Shown piece after piece: positions 54,638-62,377 of a stretch of 64,000 nt of DNA. Under the pieces are notes generated by a model. That model saw only the letters and a program-made list of their open reading frames with translations, was not told the DNA's origin and did no database searches. Positions within the stretch are counted from its first letter, which is position 1, and every line of letters starts with the position of its first letter. A program made the translations under genes and the position numbers. The stretch comes from an uncultured Lachnospiraceae bacterium (GTDB lineage Bacteria; Bacillota; Clostridia; Lachnospirales; Lachnospiraceae): NCBI GenBank assembly GCA_947626745.1, contig CANQTF010000002.1, forward strand, positions 186,001 through 250,000. Direction: 5' to 3'.

Positions 54638-55290
54638 ATATGCGCCGTTTACTCGCAAGCTCGCTGCTTGCTCATATAGCGCATCGCGCCGTTACTCGCA
54701 AGCTGTTGCTTGCTCATATAGCGCATCGTGCCGTTATACTCGCAAGCCCGCTGCTGCGCAGCTTTCGCTTGCTCGTTTACGGGCTGTCGCCCTATGGATT
54801 TACGCCGCTTCATCTCTTCGTGAGCAAGCTCCCGAGAGCTGCCGCGTCATAAATCGCTATACTGCGCCGTGCGCACTCGCAAGCTGTTGCTTGCTCGTTT
54901 ACGGGCTGTCGCCCTATGGATTTACGCCGCTTCATCTCTTCGTGAGCAAGCTCCCGAGAGCTGTCGCGTCCTAAATCCGCTATACTGCGCCGTGCGCACT
55001 CGCAAGTTTTCGCTTGCTCATATAGCGCATCGCGCCGTTATACTCGCAAGCCCGCTGCTGCGCAGCTTTCGCTTGCTCGTTTACGGGCTGTCGCCCTATG
55101 GATTTATGCCGCTTCATCTCTTCGTGAGCAAGCTCCCGAGAGCTGTCGCGTCATAAATCGCTATACTGCGCCGTGCGCACTCGCAAGCTTTCGCTTGCTC
55201 GTTTACGGGCTGTCGCCCTATGGATTCATGCCACGTCATCTCTTCGTGAGCAAGCTCCCGAGAGCTGTCGCGTCCTAAATCCGCACGGCT
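54638..55290. repeat. Nested tandem repeat array upstream of glycyl-radical gene
   Basis: About 650 bp built from repeated modules. A ~75-bp module starting CTCGTTTACGGGCTGTCGCC occurs at 54772, 54894, 55076 and 55198. A CTCATATAGCGCATCG module occurs at 54671, 54713 and 55017. The spacings 122, 182 and 122 reveal a higher-order duplication with a 304-bp period (54713-55016 and 55017 to about 55283). Short hairpins of the type GCAAGC-n4-GCTTGC recur at every junction. Frames stay open for 70-95 codons on +, but they have no ribosome-binding sites and look like by-products. Confidence 0.9.
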
Positions 55291-55295
55291 CGATG

Positions 55296-55499
55296 CTATT
55301 TAAAATCGTCCAGACCCTCGTGGAGAGTCGGTACGCTGCAGGCCAAGGGGGTCCGGGAACAATCCGTACACCCCATGGTCTCTACATTCTTGGAAGCGGT
55401 GGAGCTGTCATCGACGTCTACATTTACATGTCCGACGCCCTGCGCCATACCGGAATCCATCATTTTGACAAAATCCTCGATCATCTGATCGTTATCCAT
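55296..55499 (-). CDS. Small Cys-rich protein resembling glycyl-radical domain N-terminus
   Basis: 67 residues from the ATG at 55499 (GGAGGG about ten bases upstream). Residues 9-29 align without gaps to residues 10-30 of the stand-alone glycyl-radical protein: V, D, G, H, N, V, V are identical and hydrophobics are conserved (compare GVGHVNVDV with GGHHLNVNV). The second half has no RVSGYA loop. Instead it has three cysteines in GCTDCSRTPLACSVPTLHEG (Cys44, Cys47, Cys54), suggesting a metal or redox site. It is encoded directly after the pyruvate formate-lyase core. No known family recognised. Confidence 0.75.
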   Translation of the reverse strand: MDNDQMIEDFVKMMDSGMAQGVGHVNVDVDDSSTASKNVETMGCTDCSRTPLACSVPTLHEGLDDFK

Positions 55500-55532
55500 A
55501 TATTTCTTTCCCTCCTTCAATAACGTTATCTC

Positions 55533-55567
55533 CGGAAAAAAATCTGTCATATATGGATTTTTTTCCG
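55533..55567. other. Perfect 12-bp inverted repeat after pflB core
   Basis: CGGAAAAAAATC (55533-55544) and GATTTTTTTCCG (55556-55567) with an 11-base spacer, between the pflB stop and the small Cys-rich gene. It could be a partial terminator or an mRNA-stabilising hairpin setting the ratio of the two products. Confidence 0.6.
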
Positions 55568-55587
55568 ACCTTCGTAAGAAAGTCAAA

Positions 55588-57627
55588 TTATTTGTTCAGA
55601 TCCAACTCGATATCGCCCGCGAATACCTTATCTTCTTTGCCGAGAGCGCCCGGAATGATGGTGAAGGTATTGGAGATACCGTCCTGCGCATCATTGAACG
55701 GAAGCTTGGATACGGAAGACAGGGAAGCGACTGCACCGTGCGTATCACGTCCGTGCATCGGGTTAGCGCCCGGAGCAAACGGCTGTCCTTTCTTACGTCC
55801 GTCAGGCGTGTTGCCGGTAGCCTTACCGTATGTTACGTTGGAAGTAATGGTAAGGATAGACGTTGTAGGAATACCGTTTCTGTAGGTGTGATGTCTTCTT
55901 ACTGCCGTCATGAACTTGTGTACGATCATCTGTGCGATCTCGTCTACGCGGTCGTCGTCGTTGCCGTATTTCGGGAAGTCGCCGGTCGTCTTGAAGTCAA
56001 CGATGACGCCGTCCTCGTCTCTGATCGGCTCAACCTTAGCGTACTTGATCGCTGACAGGGAATCCGCCACAATGGAAAGACCTGCAACACCCGTCGCGAA
56101 GTAGCGCTTAACGTCTCTGTCATGAAGAGCCATCTCTGCTCTCTCATAGCAGTATTTATCATGCATATAGTGGATGATGTTCAGTGTATTTACATACACG
56201 TCTGCCTGCCATTCCATCATGTCGATGAACTTATCCATAACGTCGTCGTAATCGAGGACATCGCCGGTAACCGGACGGTACTTCGGGCCAACCTGTTTCT
56301 TGGTAACTTCGTCGATACCGCCGTTCAGTGCGTACAACAGGCACTTTGCAAGGTTCGCACGTGCGCCGAAGAACTGCATCTCCTTGCCGACAACCATGGA
56401 GGATACGCAGCAAGCGATCGCATAGTCATCACCGTGTACGACTCTCATCAGGTCGTCGTTCTCATACTGGATAGAAGAGGTCTGGATAGACATCTTAGCG
56501 CAGTATTTCTTCCAGTTCTCGGGAAGTCTTGTGGACCAGAGAACCGTCAGGTTCGGCTCGGGAGAAGGACCAAGGTTCTCCAGAGTGTGCAGATAACGGA
56601 AGCTCATCTTTGTAACCATGTGACGGCCGTCAACGCCTACACCGCCGAGGGACTCCGTTACCCATACCGGATCGCCGGCAAAGATCTGGTTGTACTCAGG
56701 TGTGCGGGCGAATTTAACACATCTTAATTTCATGATGAAGTGATCGACGAACTCCTGGATCTCTTCCTCTGTAAACGTGCCGTTGGCAAGGTCTCTCTCG
56801 GCATAGATGTCGAGGAAAGTAGATGTACGTCCGAGGGACATCGCAGCGCCGTTCTGCTCTTTGACGGAGCAAAGGTAACCGAAGTAAGTAGCCTGGATAG
56901 CTTCCTGCACGTTGGTTGCCGGTTTGGAGATATCGCAGCCGTAAGATGCAGCCATCTCTTTCATCAGCTTCAGAGCCGTCATCTGCTCGGAAAGCTCCTC
57001 GCGAAGGCGGATCACATCGTCTGTCATAACGCGGCCCGTGGAATCCTTCTGATCCTGTTTGTCCTCGATCAGTCTGTCGATACCGTACAGGGCTACACGT
57101 CTGTAGTCGCCGATGATACGGCCGCGGCCGTATGCATCCGGAAGACCCGTGATGATATGAGCGGAACGGCAGGCTCTCATCTCCTGATTGTATGCGTCGA
57201 AGCAGCCGGCGTTGTGAGTCTTTCTGTGTACGGTAAAGAACTCACTGATCTCGGGATCTACTTCATAACCGTTGTCGGAACATGCCTTCTCAGCCATTCT
57301 GATACCGCCGTAGGGCTGTAAGGAACGCTTGAAGGGCTTATCTGTCTGGAAACCTACGATCTTCTCTTTGCTCTTGTCAAGATAGCCGGGACCGTGGGAT
57401 GTGATCGTGGATACTACCTTCGTATCCATATCAAGCACGCCGCCGGCCTCACGCTCCTGCTTCTGCAGGTCCAGCACCTGTGCCCACAAGTCTTTCGTGT
57501 TCTGCGTAGCTTTCGCAAGGAAGGATTCGTCGCCATCATAAGGATGGTAGTTTCTCTGGATAAAATCGCGGACGTTGATCTCTTTGTCCCACTTGCCGCC
57601 TACAAAATCTTTCCATTCTGGTCTCAT
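55588..57627 (-). CDS. pflB: Pyruvate formate-lyase core lacking the glycyl-radical domain
   Basis: 679 residues of formate C-acetyltransferase (pyruvate + CoA to acetyl-CoA + formate). The N-terminus ([23 protein letters not shown]) and whole barrel are intact. The catalytic pair Cys406-Cys407 is in YAIACCVSS, and [22 protein letters not shown] is near the end. It stops after [20 protein letters not shown], about 65-80 residues short of the usual ~745-760. The missing piece is exactly the domain bearing the radical glycine, which is encoded separately at 54363-54605. The stop is clean and the body shows no decay. Confidence 0.95.
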   Translation of the reverse strand: MRPEWKDFVGGKWDKEINVRDFIQRNYHPYDGDESFLAKATQNTKDLWAQVLDLQKQEREAGGVLDMDTKVVSTITSHGPGYLDKSKEKIVGFQTDKPFKRSLQPYGGIRMAEKACSDNGYEVDPEISEFFTVHRKTHNAGCFDAYNQEMRACRSAHIITGLPDAYGRGRIIGDYRRVALYGIDRLIEDKQDQKDSTGRVMTDDVIRLREELSEQMTALKLMKEMAASYGCDISKPATNVQEAIQATYFGYLCSVKEQNGAAMSLGRTSTFLDIYAERDLANGTFTEEEIQEFVDHFIMKLRCVKFARTPEYNQIFAGDPVWVTESLGGVGVDGRHMVTKMSFRYLHTLENLGPSPEPNLTVLWSTRLPENWKKYCAKMSIQTSSIQYENDDLMRVVHGDDYAIACCVSSMVVGKEMQFFGARANLAKCLLYALNGGIDEVTKKQVGPKYRPVTGDVLDYDDVMDKFIDMMEWQADVYVNTLNIIHYMHDKYCYERAEMALHDRDVKRYFATGVAGLSIVADSLSAIKYAKVEPIRDEDGVIVDFKTTGDFPKYGNDDDRVDEIAQMIVHKFMTAVRRHHTYRNGIPTTSILTITSNVTYGKATGNTPDGRKKGQPFAPGANPMHGRDTHGAVASLSSVSKLPFNDAQDGISNTFTIIPGALGKEDKVFAGDIELDLNK

Positions 57628-57644
57628 TTTGAAAAGCCTCCTAT

Positions 57645-57657
57645 TATATTATTTTGT
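57645..57657 (-). repeat. 13-nt leader element shared by pflB and glycyl-radical gene
   Basis: ACAAAATAATATA (minus strand) precedes the AGGAGG site of pflB here and recurs exactly at 54625-54637 before the AGGAGG site of the glycyl-radical gene. Confidence 0.65.
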
Positions 57658-57666
57658 GAATTTTGT

Positions 57667-57686
57667 GACATTTTTACTAAAATGTC
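57667..57686 (-). promoter_or_regulatory. Perfect dyad in the pflB leader
   Basis: GACATTTT-TACT-AAAATGTC, an 8-bp perfect dyad about 25 bp downstream of the -10. Candidate operator or leader hairpin; it does not match the Rex or CcpA consensus well. Confidence 0.45.
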
Positions 57687-57710
57687 CAAAAATACTTATT
57701 CAGTACACAT

Positions 57711-57740
57711 ATTATATGTTAGATCGAGCATAAGAGTCAA
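57711..57740 (-). promoter_or_regulatory. Sigma-A promoter of pflB
   Basis: On the minus strand TTGACT (57735-57740 on +), 18-base spacer, perfect TATAAT (57711-57716). Leader of about 80 nt. Confidence 0.75.
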
Positions 57741-57895
57741 GTCGGGCTTTGTACTTTTTCGCATACAAAACCTAAAAAATTTTTGAAAAAATTGTGAAAA
57801 TTGTATGTAAAATATATGCAACACAAAATACAAGGAAAAGAAAAGCGTGATGGCGCATAGTTTGCGGGCTTCGGCGGGAAAAACGGCGCATGGGC

Positions 57896-57924
57896 TTGCG
57901 CGATCGGAAATTTGGGATTATACT
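57896..57924 (+). promoter_or_regulatory. Sigma-A promoter of DUF1858 gene
   Basis: TTGCGC at 57896-57901, 17-base spacer, TATACT at 57919-57924. The remainder of 57741-57895 shows nothing beyond AT-rich runs. Confidence 0.6.
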
Positions 57925-58022
57925 ATTGAACCATAGAGGTATGCGGCGCGCCGCATACGGGCAATATAAGAATGACATGAACGCTCGGCGCGTGCGGAGC
58001 GGATGAACGGAGGTATAAGAGC

Positions 58023-58214
58023 ATGGCAGATATCACGAAGGATATGACGATCGGTGAAGCGCTCAACGCAAATCCCGAGATCGCCCCGGTGCTGATGGGG
58101 ATCGGTATGCACTGCTTGGGCTGCCCTTCCGCGCAGGGAGAGACTCTGGAGGAAGCGGCGATGGTACACGGCATCGACGTGGAAGAACTGATGCAGCAGA
58201 TCGCGGCGGTCTAG
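58023..58214 (+). CDS. DUF1858 domain protein
   Basis: 63 residues, [20 protein letters not shown] then [24 protein letters not shown], the DUF1858 pattern with its invariant CxxC (Cys31, Cys34 in HCLGC). The same fold forms the N-terminal domain of ScdA/RIC di-iron proteins that repair Fe-S clusters after nitrosative or oxidative damage. Free-standing copies are common in anaerobes, and function is unknown. It lies divergently 0.4 kb from pflB with its own promoter and terminator. Confidence 0.9.
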   Translation: MADITKDMTIGEALNANPEIAPVLMGIGMHCLGCPSAQGETLEEAAMVHGIDVEELMQQIAAV

Positions 58215-58228
58215 GCCGTCGGCGTGAT

Positions 58229-58264
58229 AAAGCCCCGCATCCATATGAGGTGCGGGGCTTTTCC
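58229..58264. terminator. Bidirectional terminator, DUF1858 / mecA
   Basis: AAAGCCCCGCA (58229-58239) pairs with TGCGGGGCTTT (58251-58261), T-runs on both sides. Confidence 0.88.
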
Positions 58265-58285
58265 TTTGCCTTGTTATATTGCCGG

Positions 58286-59068
58286 TCAGATCCGGGCCAG
58301 CGCTTCCATGGCATGTTCCCTGATCAGCGGCTCGCAGTGTTCTTCCAGATATGCCTTGGCAAGAAGAACGGCCTTTTCTGGTCTGCCGTATTCCGAGAGC
58401 AGATTGCAGATGCGGTTAAAGTCCGCGGGGCTCTGGTTTGCGGAGCTGATCAGCAGAAGATAGCTGCCGTTGGCCTCGTCCTTATACAAAGTGCTCACGC
58501 CTCTGTAGGAGGCAGCGGTCATATGGGAGATCCTGGTCACGTCATGCAGCGTCGCGAATGAGAAAAGCCTGATCGCCGGCTGCACGGAAGCGGTTTCCCT
58601 GGCGGGTGTTTTGGCGGCCGGCGCTTCCGGGGAGGAGACCCTTGTCTCGGAAGGCGTCTCGTCGGCTTCGGCGTCGCTCATTTGACGGAGCATGTTCAGC
58701 ACTTCGTCCGCGCCGTCCGAGAGGATATCCACGGTGTCTTCTTCCATATCGTCATCATAACCGTCCTCGTCCTCGTGGACCGACGGCGCGAATTTGGAAA
58801 ATCGGGTATCCAGCTCTTCGGGATCTTCCACCTTGGTGATGATCAGTACGATGCATTCCGAGTTGAGCGGGATCGCCTCGATCATCAGCGGGATATCTTC
58901 CGCCTCAAAACCGCACTCGTACGCTGCCTGACGCATCATGTCGCGGAATAAGGTCTTTGCCTTTTCCGTGCCGTAGGCGAGTTCACTGATCTTCAGCTCC
59001 CTGTTCGCAAGATCCTCTCTTGTAAGTGTGCAGCGGATCTGCTGCTCGTTTACTTTTTCTATTTTCAT
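58286..59068 (-). CDS. mecA: Adaptor protein MecA
   Basis: 260 residues. N-terminal domain (about 1-80) MKIEKVNEQQIRCTLTREDL followed by AYECGFEAEDIPLMIEAIPL binds substrates. A variable acidic and Ala/Pro-rich linker (about 95-165) separates it from the C-terminal domain (about 165-255, with LFSFATLHDVTRIS and EYGRPEKAVLLAKAYLEEH), which docks on ClpC. It targets proteins to ClpCP in Firmicutes. Monocistronic, with its own promoter. Confidence 0.93.
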   Translation of the reverse strand: MKIEKVNEQQIRCTLTREDLANRELKISELAYGTEKAKTLFRDMMRQAAYECGFEAEDIPLMIEAIPLNSECIVLIITKVEDPEELDTRFSKFAPSVHEDEDGYDDDMEEDTVDILSDGADEVLNMLRQMSDAEADETPSETRVSSPEAPAAKTPARETASVQPAIRLFSFATLHDVTRISHMTAASYRGVSTLYKDEANGSYLLLISSANQSPADFNRICNLLSEYGRPEKAVLLAKAYLEEHCEPLIREHAMEALARI

Positions 59069-59160
59069 GAGATGTTCACGTCCTTTTTGGTCACAATTAT
59101 TCCCTGATCCGTGTTCGCAATTTCGCGCAGATCGTACTCTGCCATGCTTATTTTACCTGT

Positions 59161-59189
59161 ATCTTATACTTTGTGTCAATTTTAGTCAA
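59161..59189 (-). promoter_or_regulatory. Sigma-A promoter of mecA
   Basis: On the minus strand TTGACT (59184-59189 on +), 17-base spacer, TAAGAT (59161-59166). Confidence 0.55.
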
Positions 59190-59236
59190 TAGTGTGCATA
59201 AAGTATTTAAAAAAATTTAATTATTTTAGAAATTCC

Positions 59237-59265
59237 TTGCTTTTTTGTCACATTGTGGATATAAT
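59237..59265 (+). promoter_or_regulatory. Sigma-A promoter of candidate RNA
   Basis: TTGCTT at 59237-59242, 17-base spacer, perfect TATAAT at 59260-59265. Predicted start near 59272, exactly where the closing stem of the candidate RNA begins. Confidence 0.75.
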
Positions 59266-59271
59266 CAAACT

Positions 59272-59420
59272 ACAAGATGTCTCCGGCAATCGGCAGCGAA
59301 AGGAGGCAGTTGATAAACTTCATATAATAACATCTTTTTCTCCGTGTTGCTGATCTGTAAGCGGAGAGAGTCTTATAGGCGAAGTGCCTGATCGTAGACC
59401 GGATCTTGTTTCTTTCTATA
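59272..59420 (+). ncRNA. Candidate structured non-coding RNA (~138 nt)
   Basis: The ends pair: ACAAGAT (59272-59278) with ATCTTGT (59403-59409), stacked via a GTCT bulge on CCGG (59283-59286) with CCGG (59399-59402). Inside, ATCGGCAGC (59289-59297) can pair over nine bases, with G-U, to GTTGCTGAT (59346-59354). TCTCCG (59339-59344) can alternatively pair with CGGAGA (59362-59367). AGGC-GAAGT-GCCT forms a small hairpin (59377-59389). A U-rich tail follows. No ORF. It does not match tRNA, tmRNA, RNase P or the SRP RNA signature by eye; the long closed rod shape is 6S-like but unproven. Confidence 0.55.
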
Positions 59421-59796
59421 TTTCACAAATTATAATTCACAAGGAATGAGCAGGTTATACAGTTATTTTTTGTTTATTTGCATGCCGGAGAATCTTGGAA
59501 ACTATTTAGCGTCTTATAATATCTTATGCCATTAGTATATCACGAAACTCTTTTTGGCAAACTAAAATTTAGGATCGTGCCGGGTCGAGCGCAAGTTATG
59601 GAAAAACATATGTGGAAAGCGATGATTTTATACGCAAAACGCAGAACGCCAAGGCTCTTTGACAAGTTCCCGCCACGGCGCCGCAGCGCGAAATCCGGCG
59701 GTCATGAGAAGTAAGGCGCACCTTTTGGGAAATTTTGCTTGAAAATTGCGGTAAAACAGACGCGGCTGCGTTTGTGACGAAAAATGACAAAAAGTA
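59421..59796. other. Non-coding or unassigned region before GH18-SH3 gene
   Basis: AT-rich to 59570, then mixed. One 62-codon frame (59526-59714), or 39 codons from 59598, is basic, has no ribosome-binding site and resembles no family, so it is not called. Nothing else recognised. Confidence 0.4.
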
Positions 59797-59825
59797 ATGA
59801 CTGAAAGGAAATAGTTTGTTATAAT
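59797..59825 (+). promoter_or_regulatory. Sigma-A promoter of GH18-SH3 gene
   Basis: ATGACT at 59797-59802, 17-base spacer, perfect TATAAT at 59820-59825. Confidence 0.65.
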
Positions 59826-59852
59826 GAGGACGGTCAGAAAGGAGCTGGAAGT

Positions 59853-61544
59853 ATGAAGAAGGTTATTCCGGTGCTAATCGCGATCGTCCTTATTATCGTG
59901 GTTGGAGCTATAGGTTTTGGAGCAAAGCTGGTGGAGAAATATTCCTATTCCAAAGAGAGAGCGGATCTGGAGGAATATTTTGACGTTCAGGGCAGCGACG
60001 ATGTGCCGATCATCCTGCAGGACGAGAGGATCGAGGAGCACGCGAAGCGTTGGGACGGCGTCTGCTATTTTGACCTTGCGACAGTGCATAAGTATTTTAA
60101 TGATAGATTTTATGAGGATAAGAAAGAAGACCTTCTTATATATACGCTTCCGGATGCCGTGATCAGTACGCCGATCGGCACTTCGTCCCTGACGGTGGGC
60201 GACGATGCCAGGGAGCGCGATTATGTGATCGCCCGGTATGAGGGCGACACGCTGTATATCGCGGCGGATTTTGTGAAGGAATATACGAATTTTTCCTACG
60301 AGCTGTATGGGGAGCCATACCATATGCAGGTATATACGGAGTGGAATGAGCGGCAGGTGGCGACCGTCAAGAAAGACACGCAGGTGCGCTATCAGGGCGG
60401 CATTAAGAGCGATATCCTGACAGATGTCTCCAAGGGCGACAAGGTGATCGTGCTGGAGGAGATGGAGACGTGGACGAAAGTGAAGACGCAGGACGCGTTC
60501 ATCGGCTATGTGGAGAATAAGAGGCTTCAGGACCAGACGACGGAGACGCCGACGCCGGTGACCGACTATGCGGAGCCGGAGTATACGTCGAACACGAGGG
60601 ACCACAAGATCAATCTGGCGTGGCACGTAGTCGGCGGGATGTCGGGAAACGAATCGCTCGGCGAGGTAATGGCATCGACGAAAGGCGTCAACGTCATATC
60701 GCCTACGTGGTTTTCCCTGTGTACCGATCAGGGTGATTTCGTCAGTCTTGCATCGGCGGATTATGTGTCTAAAGCCCATGATATGGGTCTGGAGGTCTGG
60801 GCGGTCATAGATAACTTTAACGGCGGAGAGGTGGACACTTATGAAGTCCTTGCCGGGACAAGCACCCGGCGCTCCCTCATCGACCGTTTGATAGCGGAAG
60901 CGCTGGAATACGATCTGGACGGCATCAATGTTGACTTTGAGAACATCAGTCTGGACGCGGGCGAGCCCTTTGTGGAATTTATCAGGGAGCTGTCTATCCC
61001 GTGCCGGGAGCATGGCATCGTGCTGTCGGTCGACAACTACGTGCCGATGGGCTACACCGATCATTATAATAGGAAAGAACAGGGGATCGTGGCGGATTAT
61101 GTCATTGTCATGGGCTATGACGAACACTACCCCGGCAGCCCGGAGGCGGGCTCGGTCGCATCGATCGATTTCGTGGAAAAGGGCATAGCGGACACCGTGG
61201 CGCAGGTGCCCGCCGAGAAAGTAATCAACGCGATCCCTTTTTACACCCGGATATGGGAGCTGCAGGGCACGCAGCTAAGCAGTCAGGCGGTGGGCATGGA
61301 ACTTGCGGGGCAGTTTATAGCCGATCACGATATTGCTACCGTGTGGGACGAGACGACCTGCCAGAACTACGGCGAGTGTCAGTCGGGCGACAGCTATTTT
61401 CAGGTATGGCTGGAGGATGCGGAATCTATCGGCGTCAAGCTGAACATCATGGATAAGTATGGCATTGCCGGCGTCGCGGAATGGCGGCTCGGCTTTGAGA
61501 CGGCTGATGTCTGGGACGTGATCGAAGGGTATATGAACCGATAG
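59853..61544 (+). CDS. Membrane-anchored GH18 family protein with SH3 domain
   Basis: 563 residues. Signal-anchor residues 4-27. A copper-amine-oxidase-like/unknown N-terminal region (about 35-165). A bacterial SH3 domain (about 170-225, VKKDTQVRYQGGIKSDILTDV). A short Thr/Pro linker. A GH18 TIM barrel (about 248-560) with DLDGINVDFEN, whose final acidic pair holds the catalytic glutamate at about residue 363. Such YdhD/SleL-like proteins cleave N-acetylglucosamine-containing wall polymers. Its position next to an amidase and envelope genes fits peptidoglycan remodelling. Starts after GAAAGGAGC. Confidence 0.88.
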   Translation: MKKVIPVLIAIVLIIVVGAIGFGAKLVEKYSYSKERADLEEYFDVQGSDDVPIILQDERIEEHAKRWDGVCYFDLATVHKYFNDRFYEDKKEDLLIYTLPDAVISTPIGTSSLTVGDDARERDYVIARYEGDTLYIAADFVKEYTNFSYELYGEPYHMQVYTEWNERQVATVKKDTQVRYQGGIKSDILTDVSKGDKVIVLEEMETWTKVKTQDAFIGYVENKRLQDQTTETPTPVTDYAEPEYTSNTRDHKINLAWHVVGGMSGNESLGEVMASTKGVNVISPTWFSLCTDQGDFVSLASADYVSKAHDMGLEVWAVIDNFNGGEVDTYEVLAGTSTRRSLIDRLIAEALEYDLDGINVDFENISLDAGEPFVEFIRELSIPCREHGIVLSVDNYVPMGYTDHYNRKEQGIVADYVIVMGYDEHYPGSPEAGSVASIDFVEKGIADTVAQVPAEKVINAIPFYTRIWELQGTQLSSQAVGMELAGQFIADHDIATVWDETTCQNYGECQSGDSYFQVWLEDAESIGVKLNIMDKYGIAGVAEWRLGFETADVWDVIEGYMNR

Positions 61545-61616
61545 AAGGAATGAGACGGTCAAACAGGCGGCGGCATTTTTCACAAAGCTTCTTCATATGC
61601 ATTTATAAAGGCAGGA

Positions 61617-62363
61617 ATGTTAGGAACGGATATGAAGAAGGAAAAACAGAGGGACCGTGAGGCGCTTGTCAGGACGGCGCTGCTCTTACTGATGCTTGTG
61701 GCGGCCGGCCTTATCGTGCGCGGCGGCAGACGGCTGATGACGGCGGTCTCGTCGGACAGAGTGGAGGCGCCGGACGCCGGGCCGTGTGTGGTGATCGACG
61801 CCGGACACGGCGGAAATGATCCCGGCAAAGTGGGGATAGACGGCAGCCTGGAGAAGGATATCAACCTGCAGATCGCGCTGAAGCTGCAGAAATTTCTGCA
61901 GATGCAGGACGTCGAAGTGATACTGACGCGGGATTCCGACAGAGGGCTGTACGATGAGGGCGCGTCCAACAAGAAAGTGCAGGACATGAAAAACCGTGTG
62001 GCGCTCATCGAAAAACATCAGCCGGATCTGGTGGTGAGCATACATCAGAACAGCTATCATGAAGAGTATGTACACGGTGCGCAGGTCTTCTACTATGCGA
62101 CCAGCAATCGGAGCAAGGAGCTGGCCGAGTGCATTCAGCGGGTCATAGCGGCAAAGCTGGACAGAGACAATGCCAGACAGGCCAAAGCAAACGACAGCTA
62201 CTATCTGCTCAAGAAGACCTCGGTGCCGACTGTGATCGTGGAGTGCGGATTCCTGTCGAATTATGAGGAGGCGCAGAAGCTGTCGTCGGAGTTTTATCAG
62301 GAGAAAGCCGCATGGGCGATCCACCTGGCTGTCCTGCAGTGGCTGAACGGCAGCGCGGAATAA
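61617..62363 (+). CDS. N-acetylmuramoyl-L-alanine amidase
   Basis: 248 residues (ATG 61632 is an alternative start). One N-terminal transmembrane helix (about 18-34, LLLLMLVAAGLIV), then the Amidase_3 domain: VVIDAGHGGNDPG (first zinc His), LEKDINLQIALKL with the zinc Glu, VSIHQNSYHEE (second zinc His) and VIVECGFLSNYEEAQKL with the catalytic Glu. Zinc enzyme that cuts the muramoyl-alanine bond; anchored in the membrane. No cell-wall-binding repeats. CwlD-like in size. Confidence 0.92.
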   Translation: MLGTDMKKEKQRDREALVRTALLLLMLVAAGLIVRGGRRLMTAVSSDRVEAPDAGPCVVIDAGHGGNDPGKVGIDGSLEKDINLQIALKLQKFLQMQDVEVILTRDSDRGLYDEGASNKKVQDMKNRVALIEKHQPDLVVSIHQNSYHEEYVHGAQVFYYATSNRSKELAECIQRVIAAKLDRDNARQAKANDSYYLLKKTSVPTVIVECGFLSNYEEAQKLSSEFYQEKAAWAIHLAVLQWLNGSAE

Positions 62364-62377
62364 GAGAGGATGCGGAT

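Noticed and set aside
54638..55290. CRISPR array
   Set aside because: The repeats are long, nested and of unequal spacing, with no unique spacers of constant length and no cas genes.
54634..55523. Plus-strand ORFs inside the repeat array (72, 95 and 116 codons)
   Set aside because: Their translations are the same repeated words, they lack ribosome-binding sites, and they exist only because the repeat unit lacks stops in that frame.
59526..59714. 62-codon ORF upstream of the GH18-SH3 gene
   Set aside because: No ribosome-binding site, basic low-complexity translation, and no family; likely chance.
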